Shown one piece after another: positions 1 through 6,417 of a stretch of 6,417 nucleotides of DNA. This DNA comes from Fidelibacterota bacterium. GTDB taxonomy: Bacteria > Fidelibacterota > Marinisomatia > Marinisomatales > TCS56. The stretch's first letter is position 1; each line of letters starts with the position of its first letter. The DNA lies in the NCBI GenBank assembly GCA_013203015.1, contig JABMPO010000193.1, positions 1-6,417 of the forward strand. The letters run 5' to 3'. Under the pieces are notes generated by a model. It saw only the letters and a list, made by a program, of their open reading frames with translations, made no database searches and was not told the DNA's origin. A program made the position numbers and the translations under genes.

Positions 1-3000
1 AGCATTGATGGCTTGACCCGGTCGATGGTTCCACGGAAAGGCGGTAGTTCGTTGGTAAGCAAGCCGTCCAGGCAGATCGACCGTAACCGGATATCGTAGA
101 TTCCATCCAGTAGATCAGTCACCGACCATTGCATCAAGGCGGCAACCTGGTTGGTTAAGCGTAGCGTATCAGCCTGTAGTGTGTCGTCGATCGTGAACCA
201 GGCATCACCACCAAGTGGGCGAAATTGCAGCCATAGTTCATCAAAATGGCTCTGGTTCAAATCGTATCCGGTGGTCACAATATCAAGTGTATCATCATTA
301 CTGATGTTCAGTACCCAGTTATCAGTTGGATCGTAAATCTCTGCCTCGGTGCAGGGACGGGCATAATTGACGGTAAAGGGTAGAGTAAACCCCTGGGTAA
401 CACCGGCATAATTAGTTTCACATTCCGGGGCGAATTTCAGCATCAGATTTTCATATTCGTAATGATCGTCAGAACCACGCCAGACTGTGATCTGGGCGCT
501 GTCGGCTGCATTAGCAGCCAGATCATAGGAAATAGGGCCATACAACCCGTTAATCATTACTTCGGCTCCCAGTGGATTGCTGGATCCTACGAATGACAGG
601 TAATAAGTCCGTACATCATCATAGTCGTTGCGCAACAGCACCGATAGTGAAGCTACATCATCGGGTAGAATATTGTTCACCGTACCACCGGCCCCTAACC
701 ATTCCATGTAAGGAACGTCACGAGGAGTCGTAACAACTTCACCCTCCTCGTTATACCAGGTCTCGTAAGGGCAGGATGAATTGCCGGCAATGACATGGAA
801 TACCGGAGTACCGTAAACCGGATCGGATCCGACGCCAACACTGTAATCATCGCCAAAATCGTCATCTAAAAGAGTAAAGGAGGATGTGTTCGAGTTGGTT
901 TGCGTACTGGAAGTATTGAAACCCATGTTAAAGCCAAAATCGAATTTCGTGGTAGCTTCAAAACCGGCTTGTTCATTGAACGAGAATCCCATAGTTTGGG
1001 CAAAGCTGGTGTTGATATCAATACCAATTTGAAAACTGGCCGTTTGGGCTACTTCGGATGTGCGGGACACGCTGAAAGCACCGGCTCCACCTTCAAAGGA
1101 ATAATTCGCTGTATCCTCGGTGATCCAGCGCAGTGAATCTTCCCGGGCCAGAACGTTATTCCAACGATGTACTGATTCCAGCATCGTAGAGTCGGTCAGT
1201 GCCAGAAATTCCAACTCGGGGATCATGTAATCAATGATATAACCACGAGTATACACGAAAGTTGTGGCAAAGCCCTCAGGTACAAATATTATTTCAGATG
1301 ATAAACTATATTGCCAGACATCATTTTCAAAAATCAGATCCAGCACCTTAGTTTCGCCGTATAACAGGTTTAAGGCACCACCCACAAACAAATCGCCCCG
1401 ATTACCCAGCACTTCTACCACATCGCTGGTCGAATAGCTGGTCTCACAACTGAGACAGACTTTCTGGGAAACATTGCTGGTATTACTAATACTGGCCGAG
1501 ATTCCTGAAGTCATCTCATAGGTTGTTTCCACATTCAATTCGGTAGCAACGATCCAGCCGATGGAAGTAGTGACACCCACACCGAGTTTAGCCTTGTATT
1601 CCTGACTAAATCCAAATGAAGAGCCCATGCTAAAACCAATTTCCGTACATTGCGACTGGGTGGAACTGAACTGGGAAAAACTCTGGTCGCCTGGTGGGCG
1701 ACGCAGGATCAGGAAGGGAATATCCGGGGCGGTAGTGACATAATCCATCAACTGGGGTTTATGCCCCAATACAACGGCACGCATTGTTTGAGAAATGGCC
1801 GGACGGCCCAGATTATCACTGGTAATGACCTCAATTGGTTTGCTATAGGGCGGATTACCAGAGGAGCTGATATTCGGTTGACCGGGCAGAAGCCCATAAC
1901 GATGCAAACCATCGCTGCCAAAAGTAGCAGTTACCGTGTCTGATCGATCGCTAATCAAATCTATAATCTTAAATTCACCACTGTCAACCGGACAATCGTA
2001 ATTATTCCAGTAACGTTCGAAAGCAAACAGCTCCAGAGTATCACGCTCATTCTGGCTGAACTGTTTATGGCCTATTTCATTGATTGTAAAACCGGTGACC
2101 GAACTCTGCATGGCCGTTCGGTAATTAAACGCCACGGTATCTTCCTCTCCCACCCAAAGGGAGTCCATCAAAGAGAAAGAATCCTCAGAATTAATCGACT
2201 TGCCACCACTCAGGAAATAATCATTCATCGCAATCAATTCCGGGACAGCCGGACTATATGTACCGGTTTCATTAATATTAACCACTAACTGGTAGGCCTG
2301 TGGTGGTAAATTGAGAAAGCTGTATTCACCTATTGCATTCACATTCGCCGTTTTGCTGAATAACCCGGAGGTAGGCACCAACTCGACTTGGGCCACACCC
2401 AACGGACCCAACGGGCACTGACATATACCTATACCACCAGTAACGGTACCACGTAGAGTACGTGTTTTCAAATCAATAAAATTGGCGGTGCGGTTTGATA
2501 TTACATTAGTAAAATCGGTACTATAGGGCGAAAAATCTACTGTATCACGGGATGCCCGATAGGGTTGAATGTGCACATCGGCTCCTGGTTCAACTTCCAC
2601 CCGGTAAAAGCCTTCACTATTGGTCATGACACCCTTAAACTCGCCATTTACCCAGATTTGAACATTCTGTTCACCACATTGAACACCTTCGGTATTACTG
2701 GAATCGTAAAAGACATAGCCGGTAATCGACATCAGATTGGTAACAGAAAAATTCTGACCATTGGCCACAGGTGTTGCATCGGATAGGTATACCAGTCGAT
2801 CATCCGGGTTAAAAATGTGATACGGTTTTGAAGGTGTCAGTGCAAAATTAGTTCCATTTCCGTAATTAATATTATTGATCTGATAATCCCCATTCTGATC
2901 CGTATAAGCGATGGCATAAACATTTGGAATATTACTAGACCAGGTATCACCGCTAAGATTGGCTATGGCACCATTTTTAGTCTGATCGACCGCATTGGTT

Positions 3001-4250
3001 ACGATCGCACCGGAACCACCATCCATATTGAATTGGGCGGTCATATTCGGAAAATTGATTACTCCCAGAGTCTGGTAGTACAAGTAGCGGTCATAATCCA
3101 GTGCAATATCTTCAGCAGTCCTGGCATCGTTCCAGAAGATCAGGTCGTCCAGATTTCCACGAAAAAACAAACCACCCGAGTATTTACCGATGAAAACCGA
3201 AGCAGTCGCTTGGGCAATATGAGTCTGGGTATAGGTGGTTTGCCCGGTGTTTACTGTTGCGGTTTGCCCATTCAGGAAAAGTTGAAATATAGCATTATCA
3301 ACGTCGGCTGTTTTAACCAGGGCAATATGAGTCCATTCATCAACACCGATCGTAGCATCACTGGTCATTACTATGGTACCGTCAACCTTAAATACCAGTT
3401 TGCTGAAACCGGAATTATCCCGCAGTCCCACATCCCAGTGACTGCCCTTGGAGATAATCGTTTCATCTGCTACCCTGTTGGGACGCACCCAGAATTCCAA
3501 AGTCGCTTCTGACAAAGTGGAATTGTCAACCAGTTCAAAAGCATCACCGTCGGGAATAGTCACAAAATCAGAATCACCGCTAAAGTACATCGAAGTACCC
3601 CAGTTGGGCGTGAGATTCAATTTGGCATTGGGAATTTTTGTTCCCAGAGAGGTGGATATCGTGCCGGATATGGAACCAACTGTGGAGGTTTTTCCAACCA
3701 CGGCCGTCGCTTCCCCAGCCCAGCCAAAAGAATTTTTTCCCAGGATTTCATAACTGTATTCCGTACCCACATTCAGTTCAACGGCATCATCAGTATAGCT
3801 GGCATTCTCATTGGGGTAATCATTACGAATTAATACATCACTGCGAAAGATGTCATGCATGAGTGTGGACGGAGGGGTGTTGGGATCGTAACCCCAGTTC
3901 AGATCGATCCGGTCGGGATATATTTCGTAGGTCGCAGTCAAATTAGCCAGACCCGGGGTACGCAGCATCTGGGTCCAGAAACCCAATTCCATATTATAAC
4001 CGGCGCCACTCATTGTTTCGGAAGAAACAAACGGTTGACCAACAATTACCGAGACCGATCCGACGACACGTTCCTCACCGACCTGGGCCGGTGCCAGGAA
4101 TCCACTCATCTGGCCAGTACCGCCATTGATGACAATGTGATCCGATGTGTACCCGGCAAACGATAGTGCCAGCAATCCTGGCAGCAACAAGGTTGCCGAT
4201 AAAAGCGGCCACTTGCTGATTACAGATTTATTAATTTTCTTAGAACTCAT
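1..4250 (-). CDS. giant secreted multidomain surface protein (FN3-like, LamG, regulatory-like beta modules), partial, C-terminus outside window
   Basis: I checked every codon from the ATG at 4250 to base 3: 1,416 codons without a stop, so the gene continues past the left edge. The start is fixed by an AAGGAG site six bases upstream and an immediate signal peptide: lysine-rich N-terminus, hydrophobic core at residues 15-31, likely cleavage near SFA/GY (32/33). Modules in order: a short family-type N-terminal segment (36-98, ending GYNMELGFWTQ); an FN3-like domain (about 99-188); a LamG/concanavalin-like jellyroll (about 220-392) with YFSGDSDFV, ATLEFWVRP (249-257), WTHIALVKT (306-314) and LFLNGQ (324-329); carboxypeptidase-regulatory or Cna-B-like beta modules at 507-565 and 599-660; then a less familiar C-terminal half. 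That half has two amphipathic-beta blocks (868-926, 1050-1123), a CLSC pair (C932, C935) and a conserved-looking DPVYGTPVF...SSCPYE segment (1142-1163). No catalytic motif is visible. LamG and FN3 modules suggest surface adhesion or glycan binding, but this is inference. A C-terminal sorting signal cannot be seen. Probably co-transcribed with the S74 gene upstream. Confidence 0.93.
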   Translation of the reverse strand, partial: MSSKKINKSVISKWPLLSATLLLPGLLALSFAGYTSDHIVINGGTGQMSGFLAPAQVGEERVVGSVSVIVGQPFVSSETMSGAGYNMELGFWTQMLRTPGLANLTATYEIYPDRIDLNWGYDPNTPPSTLMHDIFRSDVLIRNDYPNENASYTDDAVELNVGTEYSYEILGKNSFGWAGEATAVVGKTSTVGSISGTISTSLGTKIPNAKLNLTPNWGTSMYFSGDSDFVTIPDGDAFELVDNSTLSEATLEFWVRPNRVADETIISKGSHWDVGLRDNSGFSKLVFKVDGTIVMTSDATIGVDEWTHIALVKTADVDNAIFQLFLNGQTATVNTGQTTYTQTHIAQATASVFIGKYSGGLFFRGNLDDLIFWNDARTAEDIALDYDRYLYYQTLGVINFPNMTAQFNMDGGSGAIVTNAVDQTKNGAIANLSGDTWSSNIPNVYAIAYTDQNGDYQINNINYGNGTNFALTPSKPYHIFNPDDRLVYLSDATPVANGQNFSVTNLMSITGYVFYDSSNTEGVQCGEQNVQIWVNGEFKGVMTNSEGFYRVEVEPGADVHIQPYRASRDTVDFSPYSTDFTNVISNRTANFIDLKTRTLRGTVTGGIGICQCPLGPLGVAQVELVPTSGLFSKTANVNAIGEYSFLNLPPQAYQLVVNINETGTYSPAVPELIAMNDYFLSGGKSINSEDSFSLMDSLWVGEEDTVAFNYRTAMQSSVTGFTINEIGHKQFSQNERDTLELFAFERYWNNYDCPVDSGEFKIIDLISDRSDTVTATFGSDGLHRYGLLPGQPNISSSGNPPYSKPIEVITSDNLGRPAISQTMRAVVLGHKPQLMDYVTTAPDIPFLILRRPPGDQSFSQFSSTQSQCTEIGFSMGSSFGFSQEYKAKLGVGVTTSIGWIVATELNVETTYEMTSGISASISNTSNVSQKVCLSCETSYSTSDVVEVLGNRGDLFVGGALNLLYGETKVLDLIFENDVWQYSLSSEIIFVPEGFATTFVYTRGYIIDYMIPELEFLALTDSTMLESVHRWNNVLAREDSLRWITEDTANYSFEGGAGAFSVSRTSEVAQTASFQIGIDINTSFAQTMGFSFNEQAGFEATTKFDFGFNMGFNTSSTQTNSNTSSFTLLDDDFGDDYSVGVGSDPVYGTPVFHVIAGNSSCPYETWYNEEGEVVTTPRDVPYMEWLGAGGTVNNILPDDVASLSVLLRNDYDDVRTYYLSFVGSSNPLGAEVMINGLYGPISYDLAANAADSAQITVWRGSDDHYEYENLMLKFAPECETNYAGVTQGFTLPFTVNYARPCTEAEIYDPTDNWVLNISNDDTLDIVTTGYDLNQSHFDELWLQFRPLGGDAWFTIDDTLQADTLRLTNQVAALMQWSVTDLLDGIYDIRLRSICLDGLLTNELPPFRGTIDRVKPSM
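3075..3593 (-). other. LamG / concanavalin-like jellyroll domain within the giant protein
   Basis: Residues about 220-392 show the usual order of LamG strand motifs: an opening YFSGDSDFVTIPD (222-234), ATLEFWVRP, an ISKG turn, WTHIALVKT, LFLNGQ, IGKYSGG and the closing GNLDDLIFWNDAR. The family commonly binds glycans, other proteins or matrix polymers. Nothing here identifies the ligand. Boundaries are approximate. Confidence 0.85.
3687..3956 (-). other. fibronectin type III-like domain within the giant protein
   Basis: Residues about 99-188 run from PGLANLTATYEIYPDRIDL through LNWGYD to YSYEILGKNSFGWAGEA. The order of an early strand ending in L.W, then a Y.Y.I...N..G close, is typical of FN3 modules. 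It probably acts as a spacer or binding module between the N-terminus and the LamG domain. The sequence is divergent, so the family call is moderate. Confidence 0.65.
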
Positions 4251-4256
4251 CAGGTT

Positions 4257-4262
4257 CTCCTT
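4257..4262 (-). promoter_or_regulatory. ribosome binding site of the giant secreted protein gene
   Basis: On the minus strand AAGGAG lies six bases before the ATG at 4250. It fixes the start of a gene that has no visible end in the window. Confidence 0.85.
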
Positions 4263-4264
4263 TC

Positions 4265-4301
4265 AATCCAAAATTTTAGTTAATTTTCCTTCTTATGGAT
4301 T
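4265..4301 (-). repeat. AT-rich bipartite inverted repeat between the two genes
   Basis: Plus-strand AATCC-AAAATT (4265-4275) can pair with AATTTT (4282-4287) and GGATT (4297-4301), with a six-base loop and a nine-base one-sided bulge. In the transcript this would form just before the ribosome binding site of the giant gene. It has no following U-tract, so it does not look like a terminator. The stem is weak and could be chance. Confidence 0.35.
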
Positions 4302-4309
4302 AAAAAGCA

Positions 4310-5977
4310 TTACCTGTTCTGGCTATTTTCGAGTAAATCCAATCGCGCTTGTAATGTTTCAATTTGCGACTGTTGTTCTTTCATGCCTTCAATCAGCAAG
4401 GCAACCATATTACCGTAGGATACTTCCAGGTAGCCATCTTCCTGCTCCTGGACCAGCTCCGGCATCACTTCCTGAATCTCCTGAGCAATGACACCAACCT
4501 GCTGGCCACCCATTCGCTGATGGATTTTATCTCTGTAAAAATCCTTAACCTGTTCGTTCTCACTTTCAGTTGTTTCCGGGCCGGAACTATAGTCCTCATC
4601 AATATGCTTGGTAAAGCGTCCGAAACCTTCTTCGCTCCATTGATAATAAACACCGCGCAATTGTGCTATTTTCTCTAAAGCATTGGGAATGGTTTCGATA
4701 GCGGTTTTCAGGCGCCGATCGGAAGGTGTATAGGTGGTTTCATACCACTGCGCATCGTCGTTGCCATCATCATCATCGATCTTGTGCCAGCCCTGGCTGG
4801 TACCATCAACGCGTTGATAAAGATTCTCGCCAACAAATAATTTATTCGTGATGTAGGTATCGCCGACTACATGCAGTTTTTCAACCGGAGCACTGGTCCC
4901 AATGCCCACATTCCCACCAATGATTGTACCATTTGCATATTCAGTACCATAATTCAAATAGAGTTTGTCATATGCTTTATGACCCAGCACCGCCAGATTC
5001 CGGGCTTCACCTGAAGTTGCCGACCCACCCTGGAGCCAGACATCATAAGTTGCATTATAATCATTGCGGATTGGTCCGCGAACATCCAGAGTGTGTGTCG
5101 GATCAATTGTTCCAACACCGATTTTTCCATCACCACGGATTGCCATTGAAACGTCAACCACGTCATCGTTACCTGTATTCGCGAAAATGATTCCCCCATC
5201 TGGATAAGCCGCATTACCGTCTGTCTTCTCAATCACCAATCCATCCAGATTTGAACCAAATAAATTATCATCATACCGCATCCGGAAGCCGTCGGTCATG
5301 GTACGGAAATTGGATAACAGTGTACCTGTTGGTATTGTAATCAGGCTGTTGGTAAGAGCTAATTTCCCATTCTGATCCAGCTTCATCAGAGCAGTAGTTG
5401 GGTTATTATCTCCAGGTACATAAAAATCCAAATGATCGCCGATGCCCTCGGACCAGGTCCAGGCAAGTGCTTTATTCTGCCAGGCGGGATCCGTGCCGGC
5501 AACACCAATGCAATCATTCCACCCAAGATATATATCCCCTGCTACCTGCAGGGCTGCGGTTGGATACATTGTACCTATACCTACATCTCCATCCTGTGGA
5601 AAAATATTGGTTATGCCATCCATTCCCGCCATCATGGCATAGGGTGACATGGTCAGTTTGGTCCGGGGAATCAACTCCTCAGCGTCATCAATAGCTATTC
5701 CCAGCCAATAACTTATATCATAATTCAAACCGGACAGACTGTTGACGGATCCCAACAAGGCTGAATAAACACCATTGGTCACTGTTAAAGTCTGAGTTTC
5801 ATTCCATTTCAACGTGCCACCGGTGGCTGCATCGTAAAGCCGAAATTCAATATTATAACTGCCATGAATAGATGCACCGGTATCATCCCGGATAACACCT
5901 TGTATACTCATTGTTTGTCCAAATGCAAAAGAAATAATGATGATTAAACTAAATAGGCTGGTTATTGTTTGACGCAT
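4310..5977 (-). CDS. exported fibre-like protein with C-terminal peptidase S74 intramolecular chaperone domain
   Basis: The 555-residue product starts at an ATG with a GGAGG site six bases upstream and opens with a signal peptide (hydrophobic core 8-18, likely cleavage FAFG/Q at 20/21). Residues 22-117 form a beta domain (SIQGVIRDDTG, FRLYDAATGGT, LIPRTKLTMSPYA) often found at the start of exported S74 proteins. Three copies of the fibre motif VGIGT..P...L.V.G follow, at 132, 286 and 357. The C-terminal S74 domain spans about 419-555: SDRRLK (S419 to K424) has the Ser/Lys spacing of the endosialidase chaperone self-cleavage site, followed by VGVIAQEIQEVMPELV (494-509), YLEVSYGNMVALLIEGMKEQ and a terminal coiled coil (about 530-552). 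In this family the C-terminal part drives trimerisation of a beta-rich stalk and is then cut off before the serine. An acidic stretch, DDDDGNDDA (401-409), lies just before the predicted cut. S74 domains are best known from phage tail fibres, but the signal peptide and absence of phage genes point to a cellular surface protein. Its ligand is unknown. Confidence 0.95.
   Translation of the reverse strand: MRQTITSLFSLIIIISFAFGQTMSIQGVIRDDTGASIHGSYNIEFRLYDAATGGTLKWNETQTLTVTNGVYSALLGSVNSLSGLNYDISYWLGIAIDDAEELIPRTKLTMSPYAMMAGMDGITNIFPQDGDVGIGTMYPTAALQVAGDIYLGWNDCIGVAGTDPAWQNKALAWTWSEGIGDHLDFYVPGDNNPTTALMKLDQNGKLALTNSLITIPTGTLLSNFRTMTDGFRMRYDDNLFGSNLDGLVIEKTDGNAAYPDGGIIFANTGNDDVVDVSMAIRGDGKIGVGTIDPTHTLDVRGPIRNDYNATYDVWLQGGSATSGEARNLAVLGHKAYDKLYLNYGTEYANGTIIGGNVGIGTSAPVEKLHVVGDTYITNKLFVGENLYQRVDGTSQGWHKIDDDDGNDDAQWYETTYTPSDRRLKTAIETIPNALEKIAQLRGVYYQWSEEGFGRFTKHIDEDYSSGPETTESENEQVKDFYRDKIHQRMGGQQVGVIAQEIQEVMPELVQEQEDGYLEVSYGNMVALLIEGMKEQQSQIETLQARLDLLENSQNR
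4313..4723 (-). other. peptidase S74 / intramolecular chaperone domain with predicted self-cleavage site
   Basis: This is the part of the S74 gene encoding residues 419-555. The predicted cut lies between P418 and S419 (TP/SDRRLK). S419 and K424 are five residues apart, as in the catalytic dyad of characterised endosialidase chaperone domains. Between the first helix region (ALEKIAQLRGVYYQWSEE) and VGVIAQE there is a hydrophilic, mostly acidic stretch of about 40 residues (451-492), longer than the short loop usual at this point in compact S74 domains. Domain assignment is firm from motifs; actual cleavage is inferred. Confidence 0.88.
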
Positions 5978-5983
5978 GATAGT

Positions 5984-5988
5984 CCTCC
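5984..5988 (-). promoter_or_regulatory. ribosome binding site of the S74 protein gene
   Basis: On the minus strand GGAGG lies six bases before the ATG at 5977. It favours this start over the internal methionine at residue 23, which would remove the signal peptide. Confidence 0.88.
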
Positions 5989-6073
5989 AATGGGATTAGG
6001 ATTAGTGTTGTTGATAATGAAAGGTTGTTGTTCAGACGATTGGAATTGAGTTGATAATAATAAATTATGATAT

Positions 6074-6103
6074 AATATAAAAACTGTCTTGCAGCGATTT
6101 CAA
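6074..6103 (-). promoter_or_regulatory. candidate sigma70-like promoter for the S74 / giant protein operon
   Basis: On the minus strand TTGAAA (6103-6098) and TATATT (6079-6074) are separated by 18 bases, each one mismatch from the sigma70 consensus. Transcription would start near 6067 and give a leader of about 90 bases. The region is AT-rich, so chance matches are likely, and the host's promoter consensus is not known; a clear Bacteroidota -7 box (TAnnTTTG) was not seen here. Confidence 0.4.
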
Positions 6104-6260
6104 GTGGCTTATTGATATTTACACCAATGAACCATCGTATATGATCTTGCGTATTTTGAATACCAATGCACAGTTAGCGAATGTTGAAATAGTGTTTCCC
6201 GTTTATTAAAATTCTGAATAATGGAATAAATCGGAAATGATTCTCTCTATCCCGCTACTT

Positions 6261-6284
6261 CGGTGAAAGTTAGGGTATTCACCG
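6261..6284. repeat. perfect 7-bp inverted repeat with 10-base loop
   Basis: CGGTGAA (6261-6267) and TTCACCG (6278-6284) are exact reverse complements. Neither strand has a T-tract after the stem, so a terminator is unlikely. It lies about 180 bases upstream of the candidate promoter, and could be an operator-like site for a regulator or chance. Confidence 0.5.
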
Positions 6285-6366
6285 TAAAAAGTCCAAAGGA
6301 TTAAAAGGAGTATAGAATCCTATTATCCTGTTAGAGACCTGTCAATATCTACATTCTCGGTTAATC

Positions 6367-6382
6367 TTCCCTGGTTCCCTGG
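6367..6382. repeat. 8-bp tandem direct repeat
   Basis: TTCCCTGG occurs twice in immediate succession in the non-coding right end. The repeat is exact, but no element sits between the copies, so it is not a target-site duplication around an insertion. Its significance is unknown. Confidence 0.6.
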
Positions 6383-6417
6383 AATTTGTCGTTCACACAA
6401 TTGATTAAAAAACTATA

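Larger units (their letters stand above)
5978..6417. other. non-coding region upstream of the S74 gene
   Basis: About 440 AT-rich bases without a convincing gene on either strand. Besides the ribosome binding site and candidate promoter it holds a tandem GGATTA pair (5993-6004), a perfect 7-bp dyad (6261-6284), a weak AGGATT/AATCCT dyad (6297-6302 with 6316-6321) and an 8-bp tandem repeat (6367-6382). No tRNA, rRNA or rho-independent terminator was recognised. A neighbouring gene presumably lies beyond the right edge. Confidence 0.7.

Noticed and set aside
3033..3512. 159-codon open frame on the plus strand
   Set aside because: It lies entirely antisense to the LamG region of the giant gene, whose motifs are clear. 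It has no recognisable domain, and such frames are expected opposite a long gene.
1..4250. Frameshift or pseudogene in the giant gene
   Set aside because: The whole frame was read codon by codon and remains open, with domain motifs in order throughout.
4147..4491. Plus-strand open frame spanning the junction of the two genes
   Set aside because: It is antisense to the start of the giant gene and the end of the S74 gene, with low-complexity, non-domain-like translation.
4954..5232. 92-codon minus-strand frame inside the S74 gene
   Set aside because: It is an out-of-frame shadow within a gene whose own frame carries clear motifs.
4310..5977. Phage tail fibre / prophage interpretation of the S74 gene
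   Set aside because: The product has a signal peptide, and neither neighbour nor non-coding region shows phage genes. The flanks outside the window were not visible, so this is not fully excluded.
6141..6209. Plus-strand 22-codon small open frame
   Set aside because: It has no ribosome binding site and no recognisable feature, and its length is expected by chance.
6297..6321. AGGATT/AATCCT dyad as a terminator
   Set aside because: The stem is only six AT-rich pairs with a 13-base loop and no T-tract follows on either strand.

Overview
The window carries two genes, both on the minus strand, and a non-coding right end. Reading minus-strand 5'->3', a 555-codon gene (5977..4310) encodes an exported, fibre-like protein that ends in a peptidase S74 / intramolecular-chaperone domain. 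After 59 bp comes a very large gene that starts at 4250 and is still open when the window ends at base 1. At least 1,416 codons are visible, with no in-frame stop. It encodes an exported multidomain surface protein.

Organism: both products have N-terminal signal peptides, strong AGGAG-type ribosome binding sites and mid-range GC content by eye. The large protein has an FN3-like module, a LamG jellyroll, carboxypeptidase-regulatory-like beta modules, and a C-terminal half whose motifs resemble giant surface proteins of environmental FCB-type bacteria (Bacteroidota, Ignavibacteria, Calditrichota, Marinimicrobia and similar genomes). The S74 protein has an N-terminal domain also common in such genomes. 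This placement is inference from architecture; no rRNA or marker gene is present. No phage structural, packaging or lysis gene is visible, so the S74 protein looks like a cellular gene and not part of a prophage.

Layout: 1-4250 partial giant secreted protein (minus). 4251-4309 short spacer with its ribosome binding site and an AT-rich dyad. 4310-5977 S74 protein (minus). 5978-6417 non-coding, with a candidate sigma70-like promoter about 90 bp upstream of the S74 gene, a perfect 7-bp dyad and an 8-bp tandem repeat.

The two genes are probably co-transcribed, S74 gene first. A reasonable but unproven reading is that both are exported to the cell surface: the S74 protein assembles as a trimeric fibre after releasing its C-terminal chaperone, and the large protein acts as an adhesin-like or surface-layer molecule. 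The least explained part is the C-terminal half of the large protein. It contains two long blocks of alternating hydrophobic and small/polar residues (residues ~868-926 and ~1050-1123) that resemble amphipathic beta-hairpins.
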